Below are positions 1 to 8,507 of a DNA stretch of 64,000 bases, in pieces. Each line of letters begins with the position of its first letter. The first letter of the stretch is position 1. A program made the translations under genes and the position numbers. The stretch is from an uncultured Bradyrhizobium sp. (lineage in GTDB: Bacteria; Pseudomonadota; Alphaproteobacteria; Rhizobiales; Xanthobacteraceae): the NCBI RefSeq assembly GCF_936943645.1, contig NZ_CAKZJO010000056.1, forward strand, positions 124,001 to 188,000, written 5' to 3'. The notes under the pieces were generated by a model. It had not been told where the DNA came from, ran no database searches, and saw only the letters and a program-made list of their open reading frames with translations.

Positions 1-31
1 AGCCCAGTTCCGATTCCATCGGAACTGGGCT
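1..31 (-). terminator. Perfect 14-bp inverted repeat, probable terminator
   Basis: Positions 1-14 and 18-31 are exact reverse complements separated by three bases (arm AGCCCAGTTCCGAT). The hairpin abuts the stop codon of the leftward lyase gene, so it most simply ends that operon. No clear T-run is visible because the window begins here. Confidence 0.6.
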
Positions 32-883
32 CTAGGGCTGACCGAGGATCTTCTTCGCGGCGCGAAGATGCGGCTTGTCGATCATCTGGCCGTCGAGCCG
101 CAGCGTGCCGGAATTCGGATTGCTGGCGAATGCCGCAATCACCTTCTGCGCCCAGGTGCGTTCCGCCTCGGTCGGATCGAATGCGGTGTTGACCACATCG
201 ACATGCTTCGGGTGGATCAAGGCCTTGGCGGAAAAACCGTCGCGCCGCGCCGCGCGCGTCTCCTGCTCGAGGCCGGCGAGGTTGTCGATATCGGTATAGA
301 CGGTGTCGATCGGCGCGACGTCGGCCGCGGCCGCCGCCATCAGGCAGAGATCGCGCGCGAGGCGATAGGGGCTGTGGAACACGCCGCCCGAGGCTTTCTC
401 GGTGGCGCCGAGAGACGCAGAGAGATCCTCCGCGCCCCACATCAGGCCGGCGAGACGGGGAGAGCAGCCCTTGTAGCTGCCGAGCCCGAAGATCGAGCTG
501 GCCGTCTCCGTCGCCACGCAGACGATGCGGGTGGTGCCGACCGCGATGCCGGCCGCAGCTTCCAGCGCTTCGAGCCAGGTCGCGACCTGCCGCACGTCAT
601 CACCGCCTTGCGATTTCGGCAGCACGATACCATCGGGCCGGCCCGGCAGTACCGCGGCGAGATCGGCCAGCGTCATGCCGGTGTCGAGCGCGTTGACGCG
701 GACATAAAGCTGGTGCGGGCCGGGGCGGCCCTTCAGCATCGCCAGCGTCAGGCTGCGCGCCTCCGGCTTCTTCTCGGTGACGACGGAGTCCTCGAGGTCA
801 ATGATCAGCGCGTCGGCCTTGCCTTCGCTCGCCTTCTCGAATTTGCGCGGGGAATCGCCCGGCACGAACAGCATCGAACGCAT
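32..883 (-). CDS. HpcH/HpaI aldolase / citrate lyase beta (CitE-like) acyl-CoA lyase
   Basis: A 283-aa protein of the CitE-like family, which cleaves 3-hydroxyacyl-CoA thioesters such as malyl-, methylmalyl- or citramalyl-CoA with Mg2+. It opens with the family motif LFVPGDSPRKFEKA, then LIIDLEDSV. The metal-binding acids are visible in VATETASS and WGAEDLSASLG. The ATG at 883 is preferred over a longer reading because it overlaps the stop of the upstream maoC gene by one base (TGATG), the usual sign of translational coupling. It is the last gene of a leftward operon with a CoA-transferase and a hydratase, which suggests it performs the final C-C cleavage of that pathway. The exact substrate cannot be read from the sequence. 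Confidence 0.88.
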   Translation of the reverse strand: MRSMLFVPGDSPRKFEKASEGKADALIIDLEDSVVTEKKPEARSLTLAMLKGRPGPHQLYVRVNALDTGMTLADLAAVLPGRPDGIVLPKSQGGDDVRQVATWLEALEAAAGIAVGTTRIVCVATETASSIFGLGSYKGCSPRLAGLMWGAEDLSASLGATEKASGGVFHSPYRLARDLCLMAAAAADVAPIDTVYTDIDNLAGLEQETRAARRDGFSAKALIHPKHVDVVNTAFDPTEAERTWAQKVIAAFASNPNSGTLRLDGQMIDKPHLRAAKKILGQP

Positions 884-1335
884 CAGACCGGCCTCTTGTG
901 CATCATCGCCATGCGGCGGCATTTTCCGACGATCTCGTCGTTCTGGTTCAGAGCGTGGTGCTCGAACTCGACGATGCCCGCTTTCGGGCGCGATTTGGAT
1001 TCCCTCAACGAAAGCACCTTCGTCGTCGCCCGCAAGGTGTCGCCATGGAAGACCGGCTTCGGAAAGGTGACGTCGGTCATGCCGAGATTGGCGACGGTTG
1101 TGCCCATGGTCGTATCATAGACCGTCATGCCGATCATGATGCCGAGGGTGTAAAGGCTGTTGAAAATGCGCTGGCCGAACTCGGTCTTCTCGGAGAAATG
1201 GGCGTCGATGTGCAGCGGCTGCGGATTGAGTGTCAGCAGGCTGAACATGGTGTTGTCCATCTCCGTGACGGTCCGCGTCAGCGGATGCCTGAACTCCTGG
1301 CCCACGGAAAAGTCTTCGAAATAAAGTCCGGCCAT
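883..1335 (-). CDS. MaoC-family acyl-CoA hydratase
   Basis: A 150-aa hot-dog-fold MaoC hydratase starting MAGLYFEDFSVGQEF, a typical N-terminus for this family. The ATG at 1335 is preceded by a good ribosome site (GGGAGGAAA); the open frame continues 17 codons upstream without one. These enzymes hydrate trans-enoyl-CoA; relatives act on mesaconyl-CoA and itaconyl-CoA. The pairing with a downstream CitE-like lyase matches hydratase-lyase pairs of the itaconate and methylmalyl-CoA pathways, but that assignment is inference. It lies 48 bases after the CoA-transferase gene and overlaps the lyase start. Confidence 0.85.
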   Translation of the reverse strand: MAGLYFEDFSVGQEFRHPLTRTVTEMDNTMFSLLTLNPQPLHIDAHFSEKTEFGQRIFNSLYTLGIMIGMTVYDTTMGTTVANLGMTDVTFPKPVFHGDTLRATTKVLSLRESKSRPKAGIVEFEHHALNQNDEIVGKCRRMAMMHKRPV

Positions 1336-1382
1336 CGCGGTTTCCTCCCTGTGTATCATTGCGATCTGGCCAGCGCCCGCGC

Positions 1383-2585
1383 TCAAGGCGGCGCTGCCAG
1401 GTGAACTGCCTTCCGCTCTGCGAGCTGGTCGATCTCCTCAAGCGAGAAGCCGGCCTCGCGCAGAATGTCGCGGCCGTGCTGGCCGAGCGTCGGTGCGGGA
1501 CCGGCGGCTTCCGGCTGGGTCACGCTCCAGGTCGAGGGCACGCGCATCTGGCGGATGCGGCCTTCGACGGGATGATCGACCGTCTTGAAAAAGCCGACCG
1601 CATCCAGATGCGGATCGTAGAGGATCGTCTCCAGCGTGTGCATCGGCATCACCGGAATGTCGGCGCGCTCCAGCAATTCGCGCCATTCCGCGGTGGTGCG
1701 CGTCGTGAAGATCTCGCCGATCTCTGCGTAGATCTCGTCGATATGCCTGGTGCGCGCGGCGTGGTTGGCGAAGCGCGGCTGCTGCAGGAATTCCGGCCGG
1801 CCGATCGCCTCGAAGAAGCTGCGCCAGTGCTTGTCGTTGTAGATGAGGACGCAGAGATAGCCGTCGCTGGTCTTGTAGGGCTTTCGATAGCGCGACAGCA
1901 GGCGGGGATAGCCGCCATGATCAAGCGGCGGATCGTAGGTGAGTCCGCCCAGATGATCGACCAGCACGAACTCGGCCATGGATTCGAACATCGGCACATC
2001 GATGCGCTGGCCGACACCGGTGCGCTGCTGGTGCATCAACCCGCCCATGATCGCATTGACCATCATCAGGCCGACGATGCGGTCGGCGATGGTGACGGGG
2101 ACGTAGCGCGGCGTGCCGTCGCCGGCGGCGGCGAGCAATGTCGGAATCGTCGCCGCACCCTGGATCAGATCGTCATAGGCGGGCTTGGCCGCGTAGGGCC
2201 CGGACTGGCCGTAGCCGAATGCACCGACATAGACGAGCGCGGGGTTGATCGCGCGGAGCGTCTCGTAGTCGAGGCCGAGCCGCGCCATGGCCTGCGGGCG
2301 CACATTGTAGACCAGCGCGTTGGCGCGCTTGGCGAGCCGCAGCAGCGCGTCGCGGCCTTCCGTCTTCTTGAGGTCGAGCACGATGCTGCGCTTGCCGCGA
2401 TTGGCATTGAGGAACATGCCGCCCATGCCGGGCGTGCGGCCGGGTCCGATCTGCCGGACGATGTCACCGTCGGGGCTTTCGACCTTGATGACATCAGCGC
2501 CCATGTCGGCCAGCACCTGCGTGCCGTAGGGACCCATCAGCACCGAGGTCAGGTCGAGAACGGTGAAGCCGGCGAGCGGTCCCAT
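1383..2585 (-). CDS. Family III CoA-transferase (CaiB/BaiF)
   Basis: A 400-aa class III CoA-transferase, close to the usual 390-420 aa. The N-terminal MGPLAGFTVLDLTSVLMGPYG and the segment ADMGADVIKVE are family hallmarks. The active-site Asp expected near residue 170 falls in TIADRIVGL. These enzymes move CoA between carboxylic acids, often succinyl-CoA to a dicarboxylate. It is the first gene of the leftward operon, so it likely activates the acid that is then hydrated and cleaved. The pathway also has a separate acyl-CoA synthetase and a Cat1-type transferase on the divergent operon, so more than one activation route is available. Confidence 0.9.
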   Translation of the reverse strand: MGPLAGFTVLDLTSVLMGPYGTQVLADMGADVIKVESPDGDIVRQIGPGRTPGMGGMFLNANRGKRSIVLDLKKTEGRDALLRLAKRANALVYNVRPQAMARLGLDYETLRAINPALVYVGAFGYGQSGPYAAKPAYDDLIQGAATIPTLLAAAGDGTPRYVPVTIADRIVGLMMVNAIMGGLMHQQRTGVGQRIDVPMFESMAEFVLVDHLGGLTYDPPLDHGGYPRLLSRYRKPYKTSDGYLCVLIYNDKHWRSFFEAIGRPEFLQQPRFANHAARTRHIDEIYAEIGEIFTTRTTAEWRELLERADIPVMPMHTLETILYDPHLDAVGFFKTVDHPVEGRIRQMRVPSTWSVTQPEAAGPAPTLGQHGRDILREAGFSLEEIDQLAERKAVHLAAPP

Positions 2586-2603
2586 AGAGCCTCGTGAGAT
2601 AAA

Positions 2604-2718
2604 TTCATATACGTGGAATTAGAGTTCATAAACTTGAGGTGTCAATTCGCGGTTCGCGATCTTCGGCGCATAGCTCCATGCATAGTTCATATACTTGACA
2701 GATAAATTCACATATATG
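2604..2718. promoter_or_regulatory. Divergent control region with four copies of a TTCATATACTTG-type repeat
   Basis: Four related 12-mers occur at 2604-2615 (TTCATATACGTG), 2625-2636 (TTCATAAACTTG), 2686-2697 (TTCATATACTTG) and 2707-2718 (TTCACATATATG), all on the + strand, grouped as two pairs. The region is markedly AT-rich against its surroundings and lies between two divergent catabolic operons. A TTGACA (-35-like) sits at 2695-2700, overlapping the third copy; the matching -10 toward dctP is not clear. The copies are probably operators for one regulator acting on both operons. No regulator gene is present nearby. Confidence 0.6.
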
Positions 2719-2805
2719 TACATCGTCTTCAAGCAAGAAGTGGAGCCTGTCCGGTGGCAGCAGATGGCTGTCGCGCGGCGTGATGGCGCGTCAGGGAGAA
2801 AGCGA

Positions 2806-3834
2806 ATGAAGAGAAATTGGGTCTGGGCCGCCGCTGCGTTGGCACTCTTGTTGCCGGTCTCGACATTGCCGGCGCAAGCGCTCGAACTGAAGGTCGCCGA
2901 CAGCTTCCCCGCCGACCACTATCTCGTCCGTCTGATGCTGAAGCCCTGGATGGACGATGTCGCCAAGCGCACCAACGGCGCCGTGACCTTCACGCACTAT
3001 CCCAACCAGCAGATCGGCAAGGCCACCGACATGCTGCGGCTGACCCAGTCCGGCGTGGTCGACATCGGCTACATCGGGCCGTCCTACGTCTCGGACAAGA
3101 TGCCGCTCTCCGAGGTCGCGCAATTGCCGGGTGCGTTCGCAACCAGCTGCCAGGGCACACTGGCTTACTGGAAGTCGGCGCGCGAAGGCATCCTGGCCAA
3201 ACAGGAATATGCGCCGAACAAGATCAAGCTGCTGATGGCCGTGGTGCTGCCGCCCTATCAGGTGTGGACCGCCAAGGCGAAGGTCGAGTCCATCAAGGAC
3301 ATGCAGGGACTGAAGCTGCGCACCACCGGCGGCGCGCAGGATCTGACCGTACGCACGCTCGGCGCAGTGCCGGTGCGCATGGCCGCGCCCGACGCCTATG
3401 AATCGCTGTCGCGCGGCACGATGGACGGCCTGCTCTTCCCCATGGACAGCGTCGTCGCCTACGGCCTCGACAAGCTCGTCAAATACGCGACCGAGGGCGT
3501 CAGCTTCGGCAGCTTCATCGTTGCCTATTCGATCAATCAATCGGTCTGGGACAAGCTGCCTGACGACGTGAAGAAGGCGATGGACGCGGCCTCGGAAGCG
3601 ATCACGCCGAAGGCCTGCGCCGACGTCGACAAGGAGCAGGACGCGACGCAGCAGAAGATGAAGGACCAGGGCATCAGCTTCACCGCGCTGCCCGAGGCGA
3701 CCCGCGCGGAGATCAAGGAGAAGCTGAAGGGCGTTGCGCAGGAATGGGCGACGGCGCTGGACGGCCGCGGCAAGCAGGCCTCTGCCGCCCTTAAGGAGTT
3801 CGAAGGTCTGCTCGCGACGGGCGGTGCGAAGTAG
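2806..3834 (+). CDS. dctP: TRAP transporter substrate-binding protein (DctP family)
   Basis: A 342-aa periplasmic solute receptor of a tripartite ATP-independent transporter. It has a Sec signal peptide (MKRNWVWAAAALALLLPVS...AQA, cleavage near residue 26) followed by ELKVADSFPADH, the start of the mature DctP fold. The segment LKLRTTGGAQDLTVRTLGAVPV carries the arginine that clamps the ligand carboxylate in this family. The ATG at 2806 is chosen because it starts the signal peptide and follows AGGGAG; the frame is open further upstream into the control region. It heads the rightward operon with dctQ and dctM. Confidence 0.92.
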   Translation: MKRNWVWAAAALALLLPVSTLPAQALELKVADSFPADHYLVRLMLKPWMDDVAKRTNGAVTFTHYPNQQIGKATDMLRLTQSGVVDIGYIGPSYVSDKMPLSEVAQLPGAFATSCQGTLAYWKSAREGILAKQEYAPNKIKLLMAVVLPPYQVWTAKAKVESIKDMQGLKLRTTGGAQDLTVRTLGAVPVRMAAPDAYESLSRGTMDGLLFPMDSVVAYGLDKLVKYATEGVSFGSFIVAYSINQSVWDKLPDDVKKAMDAASEAITPKACADVDKEQDATQQKMKDQGISFTALPEATRAEIKEKLKGVAQEWATALDGRGKQASAALKEFEGLLATGGAK

Positions 3835-3870
3835 CGCGGCGCGATCGCAGCGGATGAGGGGAGGCGAGGG

Positions 3871-4425
3871 ATGATCAAGCGAGCAACGGATGTGCTCGGC
3901 GCGCTGGAGCACGCGCTGACGGTGATCGCCGCGATCGCGCTGTTTGCGATCATGGCGTTGGTCGTGGCCGACGTGTTCATGCGTTATGTCCTGAACAGCC
4001 CGTTCTCCTTCACCTACGACCTGATCGGGCTCTATCTGCTGGCCGGCGTGTTCTTCCTGACGCTGTCCGATACGCTGCGCGTGCATGCGCATGTCGGCGT
4101 GGACATCCTGCTCTCCCGCCTCCCGCCGGCAGGCCGGCGGCTGTCGGAGATCGTTACCGCACTCACCGGCCTGTTCGTGTTCGTCCTGATCTGCAAGGTC
4201 GGGTTCGAACGCGCGCTGGAAAATTACGAGCAGCACGACGTGCTCGCCGGCGCCATCCCGTGGCCGACCTGGATCTCGGCCGCGCTGGTGCCGTTCGGCT
4301 GCGGCGTGCTCGTGCTGCGGCTGGTGCTGCAGCTCCTCGGCAACGTCCTCAGCCTCGTCACGGGGCGAGACCTGTTTCCCTTGCCGCCTGTCAGTGAGAC
4401 CGGCGAAGCTCACTCCTTCGAATAA
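3871..4425 (+). CDS. dctQ: TRAP transporter small permease (DctQ family)
   Basis: A 184-aa membrane protein with four predicted hydrophobic helices, the normal size and topology of a DctQ subunit. Landmarks are VADVFMRYVLNSPFSFTYDL near residue 35 and the aromatic-rich helix DLIGLYLLAGVFFLTLSDTLRVHAHVGVD. It forms a membrane complex with the large permease, whose gene starts 11 bases downstream. A good ribosome site (GAGGGGAGGCGAGGG) precedes the start. Confidence 0.9.
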   Translation: MIKRATDVLGALEHALTVIAAIALFAIMALVVADVFMRYVLNSPFSFTYDLIGLYLLAGVFFLTLSDTLRVHAHVGVDILLSRLPPAGRRLSEIVTALTGLFVFVLICKVGFERALENYEQHDVLAGAIPWPTWISAALVPFGCGVLVLRLVLQLLGNVLSLVTGRDLFPLPPVSETGEAHSFE

Positions 4426-4436
4426 CGGCGGCCGCG

Positions 4437-5726
4437 ATGACAGTCATAGTCGTGCTTGCACTCCTATTTGTGCTGCTGGCGATCGGCACGCCGGTCGGTT
4501 TCGCCATGGGATTCGCCGGCTCGGTCGGCCTCCTCATGGTCGGCGGCACCGGCACGCTGTTCGGCATTCTGCAGACGGCGCCGCTCTCGACAGTGTCGGC
4601 CTATGAGCTGATCACCATTCCGATGTTCCTCCTGATGGCGGATCTCGTTCTGCTGTCGGGCGTCGCCGACGACATGTTCAAAACGGCTTCGGCGTGGGTC
4701 GGCCGCATCCCGGGCGGGCTCGGCATGGCGACCGCGCTCGCCGGCGCCGGCTTCGGTGCGATCTGCGGCACCTCGACGGCCTCGGCCGCGACGCTGTCCT
4801 CGACCAGCCTGCCGGCCATGATCCGCCAGGGCTACGAGCCCAAGATGGCGGCCGGCGTCGTCGCGATCTCGGGCACGCTGGCGATGTTGATCCCGCCGAG
4901 CGTGGCGCTGGTGATCTTCGGCCTGCTCGCCGAGGTCAATATCGGCCAGCTCCTGATCGGCGGCATCATTCCGGCGATCCTCGTGACCGCCACCATCATG
5001 GCGACGATCTATTTCCTGGTCTGGCAGGACCCGTCGCGGGCTCCGCGCATCGAGCCGGTGTCCTGGCGCGAGCGGTTCTCGCTGCTGTGGAAGGTCGGCC
5101 CGATGGCGCTGCTGTTCTCGCTCGTCACCGGCACCATCTATCTCGGCGTCGCGACGCCGACCGAAGCTTCGGCGCTCGGCGCTGCGGGTGCGCTGCTGCT
5201 TGCCATCGCCAAGGGCCGGGTGACGCCGGGCTCGCTCTACAAGGCCCTGCTCAGCGCCTGCCACGGCACCTGCATGATCGTGACGATCCTCGTCGGCGCA
5301 TCGATCTTCGGCTATTTCTTCACGCTCACCCATGTGACGCAGGACCTCGTCGCTTGGGTCGGGTCCTTGCAGACCTCGCGCTATGTGATCATCACGCTGA
5401 TCCTGTTCGGCTACATCGTGCTCGGCTCCTTCATGGACCAGATCGCGATCCTGGTCTTGACCGTGCCGATCGTGCTGCCGCTGATCAAGACGCTCGGCTT
5501 CGACCCGATCTGGTTCGGCGTCATCAAGATCGTCACCGCCGAAGTCGGCATGATCACGCCGCCGGTGGGCCTCAACTGCTTCATCGTCGCCCGCTACGCC
5601 AAGCGGCCGGTGGCGGAGGTGTTCCACGGCACCTTCCCGCATTTCATCGCGCACCTGATTGCGATCGCGATTTTGGTGGCGTTTCCGTCTATCATCCTCT
5701 GGCTGCCCTCGCAGATGGGGCGCTAG
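4437..5726 (+). CDS. dctM: TRAP transporter large permease (DctM family)
   Basis: A 429-aa polytopic permease with about 12 hydrophobic segments, the channel-forming subunit of the TRAP transporter. Family features include GFAMGFAGSVG near the start, GAGFGAICGTSTASAATLSS around residue 105, and the C-terminal GVIKIVTAEVGMITPPVGLN. It uses an ion gradient to import the acid delivered by DctP. It lies between dctQ and the acyl-CoA dehydrogenase in one transcription unit. Confidence 0.93.
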   Translation: MTVIVVLALLFVLLAIGTPVGFAMGFAGSVGLLMVGGTGTLFGILQTAPLSTVSAYELITIPMFLLMADLVLLSGVADDMFKTASAWVGRIPGGLGMATALAGAGFGAICGTSTASAATLSSTSLPAMIRQGYEPKMAAGVVAISGTLAMLIPPSVALVIFGLLAEVNIGQLLIGGIIPAILVTATIMATIYFLVWQDPSRAPRIEPVSWRERFSLLWKVGPMALLFSLVTGTIYLGVATPTEASALGAAGALLLAIAKGRVTPGSLYKALLSACHGTCMIVTILVGASIFGYFFTLTHVTQDLVAWVGSLQTSRYVIITLILFGYIVLGSFMDQIAILVLTVPIVLPLIKTLGFDPIWFGVIKIVTAEVGMITPPVGLNCFIVARYAKRPVAEVFHGTFPHFIAHLIAIAILVAFPSIILWLPSQMGR

Positions 5727-5755
5727 GAACAACGAGCCTCCACAAGGAGACCATC

Positions 5756-6922
5756 ATGGATTTCGCGCTCACCGATCAGCAGGAAGCCATTCGCGACGCC
5801 ATCGCAAAAATCTGCGAGGGCTTTCCGGATGCCTATTGGCTGAAGAAGGACCACGACGGCGGCTTCCCGCACGATTTCCACAAGGCGTTGGCCGACGCTG
5901 GCTGGCTCGGCATCTGCGTACCCGAGGAATATGGCGGCTCGGGCCTCGGCATCACCGAAGCTGCGATCATGATGCGCACCATCGCGGAGTCCGGCGCCGG
6001 CATGTCCGGTGCGTCCGCGGTCCACATCAACGTATTCGGTCTCAATCCCGTCGTCGTGTTCGGCACCGAGGAGCAGCGCAAGCGCATGTTGCCGCCGATG
6101 GTCGAGGGCCGGGAGAAGGCGTGCTTTGCGGTCACCGAGCCCAACACCGGCCTCAACACCACGCAGCTCAAGACCCGCGCGGTGGCCAAGAATGATCGCT
6201 ACATCGTCAACGGCCAGAAGGTGTGGATCTCGACTGCGCAGGTCGCGCACAAGATCCTGCTGCTGGCGCGCACCACGCCGCTGGAGGAGGTGCGCTCGCC
6301 GACCCACGGCCTCAGCCTGTTCTACACCGATTTCGACCGGAAGAAGATCAAGGTCCATGAGATCGAGAAGATGGGCCGCAAGATCGTCGATTCCAACGAG
6401 CTGTTCTTCGAGGACTTTGAGATCCCGATGGAGGATCGCATCGGCGAAGAGGGCAAGGGGTTTCAGTACATCCTGGAAGGCATGAACCCGGAGCGAATTC
6501 TCATCGCGGCCGAGGCGGTTGGTTTGGGAAAACTCGCACTGTCGCGCGCGACCGAATACGCCAAGACGCGCGTTGTCTTCAACCGGCCGATCGGCAAAAA
6601 CCAGGGCATCCAGCATCCGCTCGCGGTGAACTGGGTCGAGCTCGAGGCGGCCTGGCTGATGGTGATGCAGGCGGCCTGGCAATACGACAAGGGCCTGCCC
6701 TGCGGGGCCGGCGCGAACGCCGCGAAGTATTTTGCGGGCGAAGCCGGCTACCATGCCTGCGAGCAGGCGGTGATGACCCATGGCGGCTTTGGCTACGCCA
6801 AGGAATTCCACGTCGAGCGTTACCTGCGCGAAGTGCTGATCCCGCGCATCGCACCTGTCAGCCCGCAGCTCGCGCTCAGTTTTATTGCGGAAAAGGTGCT
6901 CGGGCTCGCCAAGTCATACTAG
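5756..6922 (+). CDS. Acyl-CoA dehydrogenase family flavoprotein
   Basis: A 388-aa FAD-dependent acyl-CoA dehydrogenase beginning MDFALTDQQEAIRDAI with AAGGAGA just upstream. The flavin/substrate motifs CFAVTEPNTGLNTTQLKT and YIVNGQKVWISTA are present. In many family members the catalytic base is the Glu of a C-terminal YEGT motif; here that place reads IAPVSPQ, so this belongs to a subfamily using another base or chemistry. At 388 aa it is too short for methylsuccinyl-CoA dehydrogenase of the ethylmalonyl-CoA pathway. It follows dctM by 29 bases, so it oxidises either the imported acid or a side product of it. Confidence 0.88.
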   Translation: MDFALTDQQEAIRDAIAKICEGFPDAYWLKKDHDGGFPHDFHKALADAGWLGICVPEEYGGSGLGITEAAIMMRTIAESGAGMSGASAVHINVFGLNPVVVFGTEEQRKRMLPPMVEGREKACFAVTEPNTGLNTTQLKTRAVAKNDRYIVNGQKVWISTAQVAHKILLLARTTPLEEVRSPTHGLSLFYTDFDRKKIKVHEIEKMGRKIVDSNELFFEDFEIPMEDRIGEEGKGFQYILEGMNPERILIAAEAVGLGKLALSRATEYAKTRVVFNRPIGKNQGIQHPLAVNWVELEAAWLMVMQAAWQYDKGLPCGAGANAAKYFAGEAGYHACEQAVMTHGGFGYAKEFHVERYLREVLIPRIAPVSPQLALSFIAEKVLGLAKSY

Positions 6923-6946
6923 GCGCAGCGCCCGGGGCGGATCGCC

Positions 6947-8500
6947 ATGAACCTCGCTCAACTTCTCCTCCGTGCTGCCAAGGCTGATGCGTCGGCGCCG
7001 GCGCTGCTGAAGGGATTGACGCCGGTTGCCGATTACGGCCGGCTCGCCGCAACCGTGGCCTCGCTGGCGGCTTCGCTGCGCCAGCGTATGGGTCTCGCCA
7101 AAGGTGACCGCGTCGCGCTGCTGATGAAGAACGTGCCCGAGTACGTCGCCTGCCTCTATGCCTGCTGGCACGCCGGGCTGGTGGCAGTGCCCATCAACGC
7201 CAAGCTGCATCCGCGCGAGGTCGCGTTCATTCTCGACAATTCAAGCGCTGCGCTTGTGTTCGTGACCGAGGACATGGCGGGCGTTGCGTCGGAGGCGCTG
7301 GCGCTCGCTGCCGTCAAGCCGCTTGCGATCGAGATCGGCTCGGCCGAGTATCGCGCGCTGGAGAAGGCTGACGGTGCCGGCATCGCCGATGTCGCAATCG
7401 CTGATCCCGCCTGGATCTTCTACACCAGCGGCACCACCGGCCGGCCCAAGGGCGCCGTGCTCAGCCATCGCAATCTTCTGGCGATGTCGCTGAACTATCT
7501 CGCCGAGATCAATCCGATCGTCCCGGGCGAAGCGCTCTTGCACGCTGCGCCGATGTCGCACGGCTCCGGCCTCTACATGGTGCCCCACGTGCTCGGCATG
7601 GGCGCGCAGATGATTCCCGAGAGCGGCCGCTTCGAGCCTGATGAGATTCTTGAGCTGACGGAAAAGCGCGACGGCATCTCGTTCTTCGCCGCACCCACCA
7701 TGGTGCGACGCCTGACGGTCGCCGCGGAAGCAACAGGTGCGAGCGCGCCGGGGTTGAAGACCATAATCTATGGCGGCGGCCCCATGTACGTCGCGGACTG
7801 CAAGGCGGCACTCAGCGTGTTCGGTCCCAAGCTGGCGCAGATCTACGGCCAGGGCGAGACGCCGATGACGATCACGCACCTGCCGAAGCGCATGCATGCC
7901 GACACCAGACATCCCCGCTACGAGGAGCGTCTCGCCTCGGTCGGCATCGCCCAGGGCGTCGTGCAGGTGCGCACCGTGGACGAGAAGGGCCGCGACGTCG
8001 CTCCTGGCGAGATCGGCGAGATCATCGTGCGCGGCGACACCGTGATGTCCGGCTATTGGCAGAATCCGGACGCCACCGCGATCACCTTGCGCGACGGCTG
8101 GCTCTACACCGGCGACATGGGCGCCTTCGACGCCGACGGCTTCCTGACGCTGAAGGACCGCTCCAAGGACGTCATCATCTCCGGCGGCACCAACATCTAT
8201 CCGCGCGAGGTCGAGGAAGTGTTGTTGCGGCACGAGGCCGTGGCCGAAGTCTCGGTGATCGGCCGGCCGCATCCGGAGTGGGGCGAGGAGGTCGTGGCGG
8301 TGGTCGTCGCCGTCGCGGACATGGCCGTGACGCGCGAGGAGCTCGACCAGATCTGCAATGCCTGGATCGCGCGCTTCAAGCGACCGAAGCACTATTATAC
8401 GACCAGCGAGCTGCCCAAGAACAGCTACGGCAAGATCGTGAAGACCGAGCTCCGGACGCTCCTGGCTGAATCCTCCACGCGCCTCACCCCGATGGGCTGA
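6947..8500 (+). CDS. Acyl-CoA synthetase (AMP-forming, class I adenylating enzyme)
   Basis: A 517-aa AMP-forming ligase. The P-loop YTSGTTGRPKGA lies at about residues 161-172, the adenine-binding YGQGETPMT near 305, the hinge-proximal YTGDMGAFDADGFLTLKDRSKDVII near 385-410, and the C-terminal catalytic lysine in KNSYGKIVKTEL. It converts a free acid, ATP and CoA into acyl-CoA. The gene lies 24 bases after the dehydrogenase and 7 bases before a CoA-transferase gene, so it is part of the TRAP operon. The acid specificity is not evident from sequence. Confidence 0.9.
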   Translation: MNLAQLLLRAAKADASAPALLKGLTPVADYGRLAATVASLAASLRQRMGLAKGDRVALLMKNVPEYVACLYACWHAGLVAVPINAKLHPREVAFILDNSSAALVFVTEDMAGVASEALALAAVKPLAIEIGSAEYRALEKADGAGIADVAIADPAWIFYTSGTTGRPKGAVLSHRNLLAMSLNYLAEINPIVPGEALLHAAPMSHGSGLYMVPHVLGMGAQMIPESGRFEPDEILELTEKRDGISFFAAPTMVRRLTVAAEATGASAPGLKTIIYGGGPMYVADCKAALSVFGPKLAQIYGQGETPMTITHLPKRMHADTRHPRYEERLASVGIAQGVVQVRTVDEKGRDVAPGEIGEIIVRGDTVMSGYWQNPDATAITLRDGWLYTGDMGAFDADGFLTLKDRSKDVIISGGTNIYPREVEEVLLRHEAVAEVSVIGRPHPEWGEEVVAVVVAVADMAVTREELDQICNAWIARFKRPKHYYTTSELPKNSYGKIVKTELRTLLAESSTRLTPMG

Positions 8501-8507
8501 GACGGGA

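Noticed and set aside
2695..2805. Upstream extension of dctP
   Set aside because: The frame is open from 2695 but the signal peptide starts at 2806 with a proper ribosome site, and the extension would cover the operator repeats.
2791..4413. A 540-codon open frame on the minus strand
   Set aside because: It is antisense to dctP and dctQ with no recognisable protein features.
4694..5755. In-frame extension of the acyl-CoA dehydrogenase across dctM
   Set aside because: That region encodes the TRAP permease in another frame; the dehydrogenase start is fixed at 5756 by the family N-terminus and ribosome site.
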